Assembly: GCF_033366695.1 (NCBI RefSeq)
Contig: NZ_JAOBTQ010000001.1
Span: 3,782,001 to 3,846,000 of the forward strand
Reading direction: 5' to 3'
Source: Streptomyces sp. SCL15-4
GTDB lineage: Bacteria; Actinomycetota; Actinomycetes; Streptomycetales; Streptomycetaceae
Length of the DNA: 64,000 nt
Part shown: positions 42,656 through 50,936 of the stretch, piece after piece
Numbering within the stretch: position 1 is the first letter of the stretch
How the letters are laid out: the number at the start of each line of letters is the position of its first letter
Program-made: the position numbers and the translations under genes
The notes under the pieces: generated by a model
What the model saw: the letters and a program-made list of their open reading frames with translations, nothing else
Told to the model about the DNA's origin: nothing
Database searches by the model: none

Positions 42656-43644
42656 GAGGCGGCTCCGAAGGTGAGGGGGATGTTGTCGATCAGCCGGGTC
42701 GAGCCGACCCGGGCGGCGACGGCGAGGACGGCCTCGCCGGTGAAGTCGGCGCCGATCTCGGTGAAGTCGGCGGGGTCGACCAGCGCCAGGTAGTCCAGCC
42801 GCAGCGGCGGGTCGAGGCGGACGGCCTCGTCCAGGACCTGGTGGGCGGCGGCGCGCACGGCCGCCGGGCCGCCGGGCGCGGCGGTGGCCACGGCGTGCGC
42901 GTCGGCGGCGGCGCGGGACTCGCCTATGGCGCTCAGCGCCTCGGCACGCGCGCGCGTGGCGGGCACTTCCCGGGCCCGCGCGCGCAGCGCCTCCTGCGCC
43001 GCGTGCCGGTCCCGGCCGGCGAACAGCGCGCGGGACAGCGCGAGCGCGGTCCGGCGCTCCTCGGGCGAGAGGTAGCGGTTGCGGCTGGACAGGGCGAGCC
43101 CGTCCTCCTCGCGCACGGTGGGTACGGCGACGATCTCCACGCCGAAGTTCAGGTCCCGCACCATGCGCCGGATCAGGGCCAGCTGCTGGGCGTCCTTCTG
43201 CCCGAACAAGGCGACGTCCGGGCGGGTGAGGTGGAGCAGCTTGGCGACGACGGTGAGCATGCCGTCGAAGTGGCCGGGCCGCGCGGCACCCTCCAGGCGC
43301 TCGCCCATGGGCCCGGCGCTGACGCGTACCTGGGGTTCGCCGCCGGGGTACACCTCGTCCACGGAGGGCGCGAACACGGCGTCCGCGCCGGCCCGCCCGG
43401 CGAGTGCCAGGTCGGCGTCCAGGGTGCGCGGGTAGCGGTCCAGGTCCTCGCCCGCGCCGAACTGGAGCGGGTTGACGAAGACGGTGACGACGACCTCGCC
43501 GTCCGGGCCCGCGATCTCGCGCGCGGAGCGGATCAGGGTGGCGTGGCCCTCGTGCAGGGCGCCCATGGTCATCACGACGGCGCGGCGGCCGTGGCGCACG
43601 CGTGCGTGCAGCTCTTCGGCGGTGCTCAGCAGGGCGGTGGTCAT
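42652..43644 (-). CDS. panC: Pantothenate synthetase (pantoate-beta-alanine ligase)
   Basis: Joins pantoate and beta-alanine with ATP to make pantothenate. The 330-residue protein has [16 protein letters not shown] (HIGH-type motif), [66 protein letters not shown] (KMSKS-like). A longer C-terminal region than E. coli PanC (283 residues) has an Ala-rich insertion (about 245-275), as in other Streptomyces. ATG at 43644 overlaps the upstream stop (ATGA), so translation is coupled to the Rossmann/DUF2520-like gene. Confidence 0.96.
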   Translation of the reverse strand: MTTALLSTAEELHARVRHGRRAVVMTMGALHEGHATLIRSAREIAGPDGEVVVTVFVNPLQFGAGEDLDRYPRTLDADLALAGRAGADAVFAPSVDEVYPGGEPQVRVSAGPMGERLEGAARPGHFDGMLTVVAKLLHLTRPDVALFGQKDAQQLALIRRMVRDLNFGVEIVAVPTVREEDGLALSSRNRYLSPEERRTALALSRALFAGRDRHAAQEALRARAREVPATRARAEALSAIGESRAAADAHAVATAAPGGPAAVRAAAHQVLDEAVRLDPPLRLDYLALVDPADFTEIGADFTGEAVLAVAARVGSTRLIDNIPLTFGAAS

Positions 43645-44714
43645 CGGTCGTTCCCCTCGGTGCCGGTCGGGCCGTCGGTGCCGGTCGTTCCCTCGGTGCC
43701 GGTGGTGCCGGTGGTGCCGTCGGTACCGGTCGTGCCGTCGGTGCCGTTCGCTGCGTCGGTGCCGGTCGTGCCGCTGGCTCCGGTGGTGCCGCCGGTGCCG
43801 TGGCTCGTGCGGCCCCCGTCGGCGAGTACCCCGAGGAGGTCCTCGGCGAGTTCCGGCTTCAGCAGGCCGCCCGCGAGCGCGCGGTCGGCCGTCGCGCGCG
43901 CCATCGCCAGATAGCCGGCCACGGTCTGCGGGGCGTGCCTGCGCAGTTCGGTGATGTGCGCGGCGACCGTGCCGGCGTCCCCGCGCGCGACCGGGCCGGT
44001 CAGGGCGGCGTCGCCGGAGCGCAGCGCGTTGTCCAGGGCGGCGCCGAGCAGCGGGCCGAGCATCCGGTCGGGCGCGCCGACGCCGGCCGCGCGCAGCAGG
44101 TCCATGGACTGGGCGACCAGGGTCACCAGGTGGTTGGAGCCGAGGGCGAGGGCCGCGTGGTACAGCGGGCGGTTCTCCTCGCTGATCCACTCCGGCTCGC
44201 CGCCCATCTCGATCACCAGGGCCTCGGCGGCCAGCCGCAGTTCCTCGGGCGCGGTGACGCCGAAGGAGCAGCCCGCGAGGCGCTGGACGTCCACCGGGGT
44301 GCCGGTGAAGGTCATCGCCGGGTGCAGGGCCAGCGGCAGGGCGCCCGCGCGCAGGGCGGGGTCGAGGACCCTCGCGCCGTACCGGCCGGAGGTGTGCACC
44401 AGCAGCTGTCCCGGCCGTACCGCGCCGGTCTCGGCGAGGCCGGCGGCCAGGCCGGGCAGGGTGTCGTCGGGGACGGTGAGCAGGACCAGGTCGGCGCGCT
44501 GGAGCACCTCGGCGGGCGGCACCAGCGGGACGCCCGGGAGCATGGCCTCGGCGCGCCTGCGGGAGGCGTCGGAGACTCCGGAGACGGCCACCGGGCGGTG
44601 CCCGGCGAGCTGGAGGGACGCGGCCAGCGCGGGGCCCACGCGGCCGGCGCCGACGACACCGACGGTGAGCCGCGCGGGGCGGTCCTTGAGGTCTGGCTGG
44701 TGGACTGTACTCAC
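43641..44714 (-). CDS. Rossmann-fold DUF2520-like oxidoreductase, candidate ketopantoate reductase
   Basis: A 357-residue NAD(P)-dependent oxidoreductase. [19 protein letters not shown] opens the Rossmann domain (16-150) with [14 protein letters not shown]; a helical DUF2520-like domain follows ([10 protein letters not shown] ... [25 protein letters not shown] ... LGAALDNAL ... GPVARGD). The last 45 residues are Gly/Thr/Asp repeats of the type GTTGTDGT, probably disordered. It is the first gene of the operon and translationally coupled to panC, so it may supply pantoate by reducing ketopantoate, as PanG of Francisella is reported to do; a PanE elsewhere would weaken that. Substrate not shown. 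Confidence 0.75.
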   Translation of the reverse strand: MSTVHQPDLKDRPARLTVGVVGAGRVGPALAASLQLAGHRPVAVSGVSDASRRRAEAMLPGVPLVPPAEVLQRADLVLLTVPDDTLPGLAAGLAETGAVRPGQLLVHTSGRYGARVLDPALRAGALPLALHPAMTFTGTPVDVQRLAGCSFGVTAPEELRLAAEALVIEMGGEPEWISEENRPLYHAALALGSNHLVTLVAQSMDLLRAAGVGAPDRMLGPLLGAALDNALRSGDAALTGPVARGDAGTVAAHITELRRHAPQTVAGYLAMARATADRALAGGLLKPELAEDLLGVLADGGRTSHGTGGTTGASGTTGTDAANGTDGTTGTDGTTGTTGTEGTTGTDGPTGTEGNDR

Positions 44715-44882
44715 GCGACGGCGGCCTTCCCGTTCCAGTCCGCTCTGGGTACCGGACGATTTCTCGTCATGTTAACGCTATCCGGTGCGGCGGCGGCCGG
44801 TCGTCCACAGGCTGTGGGTTTGTCCACACCCCCGGGCGGAAAATCGACTGCCCGCGCGCGCGTGGAGCGTCATGATCCGTCC

Positions 44883-46079
44883 ATGACTGATGCGGCGATA
44901 CCGGACGAACACGAGTACGACGACCAGCGGCCGGACACGCGCCCGGCCGCGGCGGAGCGGCTGCGGGAACGGCGCCGGGCCGCCTTCGCGACGGCGGAAC
45001 GGGTGCTGTCGCGGCCGGGCTACCGGCGCACGATCCGGGAGCGGCTGGCGGTCCTGGAGGCGGCGTCCGAGGTGTACGACCTGGACCGGTACTCGGACGT
45101 CTACGGCGACGGGATCGTGGCCGATCTGGAGGAGCGGGTCGCGGCCCTGCTCGGCACGGAGGCCGCCGCCTTCTTCCCGACCGGCACGATGGCCCAGCAG
45201 GTGGCCTTGCGCTGCTGGGCGGGCCGCACCGGCGACCCGGCGGTGGCCCTGCACGCCCTGGCCCACCCCGAGGTGCACGAACGGCATGCGTTCAGCCAGG
45301 TCAGCGGGTTGCGCCCGGTGCGGGTGACCGGCGCGCCCCGGCTGCCCACGGCGGCCGAGATACGCGACTTCCCCGAGCCCTTCGGGACGCTGATGCTGGA
45401 GCTGCCCCTCCGGGACGCCGGTTTCGTGCTGCCGGCCTGGGAGGAGCTGACCGAGGTCGTCGAGGCGGCGCGGGAGCGCGACGCGGTGGTGCACTTCGAC
45501 GGCGCGCGCCTGTGGGAGTGCGCGGTCCACTTCGGCCGGCCCCTGGCGGAGATCGCGGGCCTCGCCGACAGCGTCTACGTGTCGTTCTACAAGTCCCTCG
45601 ACGGTTTCGGCGGCGCCGCGCTGGCCGGCCCGCGCACGCTGGTGGAGGAGGCCAGGACCTGGCGGCACCGGTACGGCGGCGCGGTCTACCAGCAGTTCCC
45701 CACCGTGCTGTCCGCGCTCGTCGGACTGGAGCGCGAACTGCCCCGGCTCCCGGACTACGTGCGGCACGCGCGCGTGGTCGCCGCCGCGCTGCGCGAGGGC
45801 TTCGCCGCGGCCGGCCTCCCGTGGGCCCGCGTGCACCCCGAGGAGCCGCACACCAACGAGTTCCGGGTCTGGCTGCCGTACGACGCCGACGTCCTGATGG
45901 AGGCGGCCGTGCGGCAGGCGGAGGAGACGGGCACGTTCCTCTTCGCCGATGCCTGGGACCAGGGCGGGCCGGGACTGGCCTTCACGGAGGTCTCGGTGCG
46001 CTCACAGGGCCTGGACTGGACGGCGGACGACGTACGGGCGGCCGTCGCCGGCTTCACGCGCCGGCTGCCCGGCGCGTGA
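44883..46079 (+). CDS. PLP-dependent threonine-aldolase-like beta-eliminating lyase
   Basis: A 398-residue fold-type I pyridoxal-phosphate enzyme of the threonine aldolase/beta-eliminating lyase family. Motifs: AALLGTEAAAFFPTGTMAQQVALRCW (PLP phosphate region), HPEVHERHAFSQVSGL, VHFDGARLWECAVHFG (Asp for the ring nitrogen), SVYVSFYKSLDGFGGAAL with the Schiff-base Lys, and a C-terminal small domain. Substrates of this group include L-threonine and L-allo-threonine; the exact one is unknown. ATG at 44883 follows GTCC without a clear ribosome site. It is divergent from the pan/nad operon across 168 bp. Confidence 0.9.
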   Translation: MTDAAIPDEHEYDDQRPDTRPAAAERLRERRRAAFATAERVLSRPGYRRTIRERLAVLEAASEVYDLDRYSDVYGDGIVADLEERVAALLGTEAAAFFPTGTMAQQVALRCWAGRTGDPAVALHALAHPEVHERHAFSQVSGLRPVRVTGAPRLPTAAEIRDFPEPFGTLMLELPLRDAGFVLPAWEELTEVVEAARERDAVVHFDGARLWECAVHFGRPLAEIAGLADSVYVSFYKSLDGFGGAALAGPRTLVEEARTWRHRYGGAVYQQFPTVLSALVGLERELPRLPDYVRHARVVAAALREGFAAAGLPWARVHPEEPHTNEFRVWLPYDADVLMEAAVRQAEETGTFLFADAWDQGGPGLAFTEVSVRSQGLDWTADDVRAAVAGFTRRLPGA

Positions 46080-46141
46080 GCGGCGCGTGCGACACCCACG
46101 CCCACGCGGGGCCTGCGCGCCGCACGCCGCCGCGGCCGGCG

Positions 46142-46348
46142 TCACAGCGCTCTCGGCCGCAGCCACCGGCGCAGGACGGACCGCAGCCGTCCGCGCGCCG
46201 GGCGCCCGGCGACGACGGCGTCGAAGCGCCGGTGCTCCCGTAGTTCGCGCAGCGCGTCCAGGTCGTGCCGGCCCGGCGCGGGCGGTCCGGGCTCGCCGTG
46301 CAGACGGGCGCGGTAGGTGTCGAGGAGGTACTGCTGGGTGATGCTCAT
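46142..46348 (-). CDS. Small conserved protein of unknown function
   Basis: A 68-residue cytoplasmic protein, MSITQQYLLDTYRARLHGEP then a Pro-rich turn, DLDALRELREHRRFDAVV and a basic tail ending RRWLRPRAL. ATG at 46348 has GAGAAGG upstream. It is divergent from an ArsR regulator, with the 13-bp palindrome at 46449-46477 between them, so it may be regulated by that protein. No motif recognised. Confidence 0.7.
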   Translation of the reverse strand: MSITQQYLLDTYRARLHGEPGPPAPGRHDLDALRELREHRRFDAVVAGRPARGRLRSVLRRWLRPRAL

Positions 46349-46448
46349 GGCGGACAACCTTCTCGGGACGTGAACTGATCGGGTGACTGATCGGGCTCCG
46401 CGGCTGCCCCGGTGCCTTCAGCCTGCTGTCCCGACCGCGCGGCTGTCC

Positions 46449-46477
46449 CGTCGATTGACGGCTGCCGTCAATCGACG
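46449..46477. promoter_or_regulatory. 13-bp palindrome, likely ArsR operator
   Basis: Arms CGTCGATTGACGG (46449-46461) and CCGTCAATCGACG (46465-46477), with a 3-base centre CTG, are perfect complements. The site lies 35 bases before the ArsR start and about 100 bases from the divergent small gene. ArsR/SmtB operators are typically 12-2-12 palindromes in such a place, and autorepression is common. Confidence 0.75.
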
Positions 46478-46512
46478 CGGGCGCTGTCGGTGGGCCGGTG
46501 CACGATGGGGGC

Positions 46513-47616
46513 ATGAGCGTGACCATCGACATCACCGGACTGCCGCTGGAGCAGGTCACCGTCGTGCCGTCTCCGCTGGCGGAGCTGGGGATGGCGCTGC
46601 ACGCGCTGAGCGAGCCCGGCCACCATCCCGACCTGCGGGGATGGGCGACCGCCGTCTCCTCCCGGCTGGACCCCTGCCTGGCCGACCGGTTGTGCGAGGC
46701 GGACTTCCTGTGGCGTTCGACGTTCTCGGACGTCTTCGCCCCGTTCGCCGGCATCCCGGGCGGGCGCACGCTGCCCGGGGCCACGCTCGCCGAGGAACTG
46801 GACCTGCTGGACAAGCTGACGGACGGGCAGTTCGTCAACGCCGCGCTGGAGTTCACCTGCCAGCTGCGCTACGACGTCCAGGAGACCGGCCCGCTGGAGG
46901 ACCCGGAGCTGCGCCGCCGCTCCCTGGAGCTGGCCGCCGCGCGCGGTGCCGTGCAGGAGCGGTTCACGCGGCGCCTGCTGACCGATCCGCCGGCCGTGCG
47001 CGCCTGGTTCCGGCAGCTGATGCTCGACTGCGACGACGCGTTCTTCGCCGACACCTGGGCCCGGATCCAGCCCCAGCTGGCCGCGGACGCCCGGCACAAG
47101 ACCGAACTGCTGCGCCGCAAGGGCCTCGGCGAGGCCCTCGCCGCGCTGTCCGGGGCGGTGTCGCTGGACGAGGCGGGCCGGCTGATCACGGTCGACAAGC
47201 TGCTGACGGGCCGCACCGCCACCGGCGACGGCGGCCTGGTGCTGGTGCCGACCAGCCTCGGCTGGCCGCACCTGATGGTGCTGCACCGGTACGGCTGGCA
47301 GCCGACGATCACCTATCCCGCGAGCGGTCCCCGGCCGCAGACCCCGTCCGTGGAACAGCTCACGCGCCGGCTGGACGCGCTGGCGCACCCGGTGCGGATG
47401 CGGCTGTGCCGGCACCTCGCGCGCTCCCCGCACACCACCAGCGAGCTGGCCGACGCGCACGGCATGACGGCGCCCGAGATATCCCGGCACCTGTCGGTGC
47501 TGAAGAAGGCGGGCCTGATCACCGACTGCCGGCGCGGCCGGTACGTCCAGCACCAGCTGGACCTGGCTGCGGTGGCCCGGCTCGGCAGCGACTTCATCGA
47601 GGGCGTCCTGCGCTGA
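46513..47616 (+). CDS. ArsR-family regulator with N-terminal DUF5937-like domain
   Basis: A 367-residue regulator. Most of the protein (about 1-270) is a DUF5937-type domain (SPLAELGMALHALSEPGHHPDLRGWA ... RRLLTDPPAVRAWFRQLMLDC ... GLVLVPTSLGWPHLMVLHRYG). The C-terminal helix-turn-helix (about 285-367: LTRRLDALAHPVRMRLCRHLARSPHTTSELADAHGMTAPEISRHLSVLKKAGLI) is of ArsR type. No metal-binding cysteine pair is evident in the helix, so the effector is probably not a heavy metal. Similar proteins occur in many Streptomyces near antibiotic-resistance or growth genes. ATG at 46513 is chosen; the in-phase ATG at 46498 would overlap less well with the palindrome spacing. Confidence 0.85.
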   Translation: MSVTIDITGLPLEQVTVVPSPLAELGMALHALSEPGHHPDLRGWATAVSSRLDPCLADRLCEADFLWRSTFSDVFAPFAGIPGGRTLPGATLAEELDLLDKLTDGQFVNAALEFTCQLRYDVQETGPLEDPELRRRSLELAAARGAVQERFTRRLLTDPPAVRAWFRQLMLDCDDAFFADTWARIQPQLAADARHKTELLRRKGLGEALAALSGAVSLDEAGRLITVDKLLTGRTATGDGGLVLVPTSLGWPHLMVLHRYGWQPTITYPASGPRPQTPSVEQLTRRLDALAHPVRMRLCRHLARSPHTTSELADAHGMTAPEISRHLSVLKKAGLITDCRRGRYVQHQLDLAAVARLGSDFIEGVLR

Positions 47617-47644
47617 GCCGCCGCCGCGGGACCGGCCGAAGCGG

Positions 47645-48316
47645 TCAGCCGTGGCCGCCCGCGCGCACGAGTCCCGTCTCGTACGCCAGGACGACCACCT
47701 GCACCCGGTCCCGGAGGCCGAGCTTGGTCAGGATGCGGCCCACGTGGGTCTTCACCGTGGCCTCGCTCAGCACCAGCCGGGCCGCGATCTCGCCGTTGGA
47801 CAGGCCTTGGGCGACCAGCACCATGACCTCGCGCTCGCGCTCCGTGAGCCGTTCCAGCTCCTTGTGCCGGGGCTCGCCGCCGGTGGCGGGCAGCATCGGC
47901 GCGAAGCGGTCCAGCAGCCGCCGGGTGGTGGAGGGCGCGACGACCGCGTCACCGCTGTGCACGGCGCGGATCGCGGCCAGCAGGTCGCCGGGCGGCACGT
48001 CCTTGAGCATGAAGCCGGAGGCGCCCGCCTTCAGCCCGGAGAAGGCGTACTCGTCCAGGTCGAACGTGGTGAGGATGAGGACCTTCGGCGGGTCGGGCTC
48101 GGAGCAGATCCGCCGGGTGGCCTCCACGCCGTCCAGCTTCGGCATCCGGACGTCCATCAGGATGACGTCGACGGCGGTGGACCGCAGCACCTGAAGGGCC
48201 TCCACGCCGTCGCCCGCCTCCGCGACGACGTCCATGTCCGGCTGGGCGGCGAGCACCATCCGGAACCCGGTGCGCAGCAGCACCTGGTCGTCGACGAGCA
48301 TCACGCGGATCGTCAT
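47645..48316 (-). CDS. NarL/FixJ-family response regulator
   Basis: A 223-residue regulator. Receiver domain: VMLVDDQVLLRTGF (Asp9/Asp10), VDVILMDVRMPKLDG (phospho-acceptor Asp54) and FMLKDVPPGDL (Lys). LuxR-type DNA-binding domain: LTEREREVMVLVAQGLSNGEIAARLVLSEATVKTHVGRILTKL. It pairs with the sensor kinase 117 bp upstream in the same direction. The genes under its control are unknown. Confidence 0.93.
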   Translation of the reverse strand: MTIRVMLVDDQVLLRTGFRMVLAAQPDMDVVAEAGDGVEALQVLRSTAVDVILMDVRMPKLDGVEATRRICSEPDPPKVLILTTFDLDEYAFSGLKAGASGFMLKDVPPGDLLAAIRAVHSGDAVVAPSTTRRLLDRFAPMLPATGGEPRHKELERLTEREREVMVLVAQGLSNGEIAARLVLSEATVKTHVGRILTKLGLRDRVQVVVLAYETGLVRAGGHG

Positions 48317-48433
48317 GGGTCCTCTTCCGTGTCCTCGGCCGCCGTCTTCCGGTGGCCGTCCTGGGGTGCGGTGGGGTGCGGTCTCAGGGTGCCGTGTCGC
48401 GCCGCGGTGGTGCGCGCGGGGCGCGACGCGGAG

Positions 48434-49639
48434 TCAGTGCGCCGGTTTGAGCGGCAGCAGGGCGCTGATGCGGAATCCTCCGCCGGGGCGCGGGCCCGCG
48501 TCCAGCGTGCCGCCGACCATGCCGACGCGCTCGCGCATGCCGATCAGGCCGTGCCCCCGGCCGTCGGCGCCGCCCTCCTCGTACAGCTCGTGCGGGGCGC
48601 CCTTGCCGTCGTCCTCGACCAGCAGGCCGAGGCCGTCGTCGAAGTACACCAGCCGTACGCTCGCGCCCGCGTTGGGCCCGCCGTGCTTGCGGGTGTTGGT
48701 GAGCGCCTCCTGCACGATCCGGTACGCGGTCAGCTCCACCCCGCTGGGCAGCGGGCGCGGGGTGCCCTCCACCTTGAAGTCGACCGGCAGGCCGGAACTG
48801 CGGCACTGCTCGACGAGGTCGTCGATCTGCTCGACGTCGGGCTGCGGGACGTACTCCCCGCTCTCCTGGTGCTCGCCGGTGCGCAGCACGCCCAGCAGGC
48901 GGCGCATCTCGGCCAAGGCCTGGCGGCCGGTGGAGGAGATCGTCTCCAGCGCCTTCCTGGCCTGGTCGGGCGCGGTGTCCATGACGTAGGCGGCGCCGTC
49001 GGCCTGCACCACCATCACCGACACGTTGTGCGCGACCACGTCGTGCAGTTCGCGCGCGATACGGGCGCGCTCGGCGGCGACCGCGACCTTCGACTGCGCC
49101 TCGCGCTCCTTCTCCAGGCGGGCCGCGCGCTCCTCCAGCTGGGCGAAGTAGGCGCGCCGGGTGCGCATGGAGTCGCCGAGCACCCAGGCGAGGGCGAAGG
49201 GCACCGTCTGGAAGACCGCGACGGCGATCTGCCCGGCGAAACTGGCCTGTTCCTGCGGCCAGCGGATCTGGGCCAGGGGCGCCGCGCAGAGGCTGACGGA
49301 GAGGGCGAGCCGGGAGGACCAGCGCGCGCCGATCGCCGCGACCGTGTAGGTGATCACCAGCATGGCGAAGTCGGCGACGGTCGTCTGGACATCCAGGACC
49401 AGCTGGGCCAGCCCGGTCGCCACGGCGACCAGCAGCATCGGCTCCGGGAAGCGACGGCGCAGGGCCACGACCGCGCACAGGAGGGCGGACACGGCCATCC
49501 CGGCGGGCAGCGATCCGTGGTGGTCCGGCGACCCGTCGAAACCGACCTCGCTCACCGCGGACATCCCGAACAGGACGACGGCCCAGAAGGTGTCGACCCA
49601 GAACGGGTGGCGACGGAGGAAGTCATAGAGACGCTGCAC
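48434..49639 (-). CDS. Sensor histidine kinase, HisKA_3 type
   Basis: A 401-residue membrane kinase. The N-terminal half has about five hydrophobic segments (WAVVLFGMSAVSEVG, LPAGMAVSALLCAVVAL, MLLVAVATGLAQLVLDV, VADFAMLVITYTVAAIGA, SFAGQIAVAVFQTVPFALAWVL). It continues with the dimerisation box AERARIARELHDVVAHNVSVMVVQADGAA (phospho-His in ELHDVV) and the ATPase boxes EALTNTRKH, VEDDGKG and GHGLIGMRERV. Start is GTG at 49639. It should phosphorylate the NarL-type regulator downstream. The signal is unknown; S. coelicolor has the same pair in the same place. Confidence 0.93.
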   Translation of the reverse strand: MQRLYDFLRRHPFWVDTFWAVVLFGMSAVSEVGFDGSPDHHGSLPAGMAVSALLCAVVALRRRFPEPMLLVAVATGLAQLVLDVQTTVADFAMLVITYTVAAIGARWSSRLALSVSLCAAPLAQIRWPQEQASFAGQIAVAVFQTVPFALAWVLGDSMRTRRAYFAQLEERAARLEKEREAQSKVAVAAERARIARELHDVVAHNVSVMVVQADGAAYVMDTAPDQARKALETISSTGRQALAEMRRLLGVLRTGEHQESGEYVPQPDVEQIDDLVEQCRSSGLPVDFKVEGTPRPLPSGVELTAYRIVQEALTNTRKHGGPNAGASVRLVYFDDGLGLLVEDDGKGAPHELYEEGGADGRGHGLIGMRERVGMVGGTLDAGPRPGGGFRISALLPLKPAH

Positions 49640-49757
49640 GTAACCCAGCGTAGGGAAACCGGGTGCGTGTATGGGTCAACCGGAGGGCCGATCCGCGCCG
49701 GGCGCGCGTACTCCGCAAGGTGGATGCCGTGATCACCTGTGCGCCTAGTCTGGCCCC

Positions 49758-50924
49758 GTGACGGATGAGACGACGGGCGGACGCACCGGGCAGCCCGGTC
49801 CGCGCGGCTGGCGCGCGGCGGCCGGGGCGGCGCTGTACGGGCCGGACGGCTTCTACCGGCGTCCGGAGGGTCCGGCCGGTCACTTCCGTACGTCCGTGCA
49901 CGCCTCCCCGCTGTTCGCGCGGGCCGTGGCCCGGCTGCTGTGCCGGGTGGACGCGGCGCTCGGGGCCCCCGCCGTGCTCGACTTCGTGGACATGGGCGCC
50001 GGGCGGGGCGAGCTGACCGGCCGGGTGCTCGCCGCACTGCCGGACGAGGTGGCCGCGCGCACGCGTGCGTACGCCGTCGAGCTGGCCGGCCGACCGGCCG
50101 GCCTGGACGAACGGATCGTCTGGCGGAGCGAGCTTCCGGACGTGGTCACCGGGCTGCTGTTCGCCAACGAGTGGCTGGACAACGTCCCCGTGGACGTCGT
50201 GGAGGTGGACGCCGCGGGCGTGCCCCGGCTGGTGCTCGTCGCGGAGGACGGCGCCGAACGGCTCGGGGAGCCCGTGACCGGCGCGGAGGCCGACTGGCTC
50301 GCGCGCTGGTGGCCGCTGCCGGCCGAGGAGGGGCTGCGGGCGGAGATCGGGCTGCCCCGGGACCGGGCCTGGGCGGCGGCCGTGGCCCGGATGGCACGGG
50401 GACTCGCGGTGGCCGTGGACTACGCGCACACCGTGGACGCGCGCCCGCCCTTCGGAACGCTCACCGGCTTCCGCGAGGGCCGCGAGACGGCACCCGTGCC
50501 GGACGGCTCGTGCGACATCACGGCGCACGTCGCACTGGACGCGTGCGCGGCGGCACCGCGCGCGGAGTACACGCCGTGCACGCCGGCGGCTCCGGCGCGT
50601 ACGACACCGCTCACCCCTCCTACGGCACCTTCCGCGCCCTCCGTCACGGCGCGGGAGCCCGCTGGAACGGCACCCACGGCCCCCGAGGCGGCGCGCGACC
50701 TTCCAGGCCCGCGTCTGCTCACCCAACGCGCCGCCCTGCGCGCCTTGGACCTCACCGGCGCACGCCCCCCGCTCGCGCTGGCCTCCACGGACCCCTCCGC
50801 ATACGTGCGCGCCCTCGCGAGCGCCGGAGAGGCCGCCGAACTCACGGCACCGGGCGGCCTCGGCGACTTCGGCTGGCTGGTGCAGCCGGTCGGCATCCCG
50901 GACCCGCTGGAACCGGGCCGGTAG
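49758..50924 (+). CDS. MidA/NDUFAF7-family SAM-dependent methyltransferase
   Basis: A 388-residue methyltransferase. [26 protein letters not shown] at the start, then motif [16 protein letters not shown], and [16 protein letters not shown], the MidA/NDUFAF7 signature, near 145-160. The SAM site and the post-motif region [29 protein letters not shown] complete the fold. Human NDUFAF7 symmetrically dimethylates Arg85 of NDUFS2, the 49-kDa subunit of complex I. Here the next gene, tail-to-tail at a 12-bp gap, is a NuoD paralogue of that very subunit, with the Arg preserved. Start is GTG at 49758. The C-terminal tail (about 240-340) is Pro/Thr-rich. Confidence 0.85.
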   Translation: MTDETTGGRTGQPGPRGWRAAAGAALYGPDGFYRRPEGPAGHFRTSVHASPLFARAVARLLCRVDAALGAPAVLDFVDMGAGRGELTGRVLAALPDEVAARTRAYAVELAGRPAGLDERIVWRSELPDVVTGLLFANEWLDNVPVDVVEVDAAGVPRLVLVAEDGAERLGEPVTGAEADWLARWWPLPAEEGLRAEIGLPRDRAWAAAVARMARGLAVAVDYAHTVDARPPFGTLTGFREGRETAPVPDGSCDITAHVALDACAAAPRAEYTPCTPAAPARTTPLTPPTAPSAPSVTAREPAGTAPTAPEAARDLPGPRLLTQRAALRALDLTGARPPLALASTDPSAYVRALASAGEAAELTAPGGLGDFGWLVQPVGIPDPLEPGR

Positions 50925-50936
50925 CGACCCGGCGGC

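Noticed and set aside
43650..43810. CRISPR-like or satellite array of GGTGCCGGTCGTGCC units
   Set aside because: The repeats encode the Gly/Thr tail of a real gene, are imperfect, and have no unique spacers.
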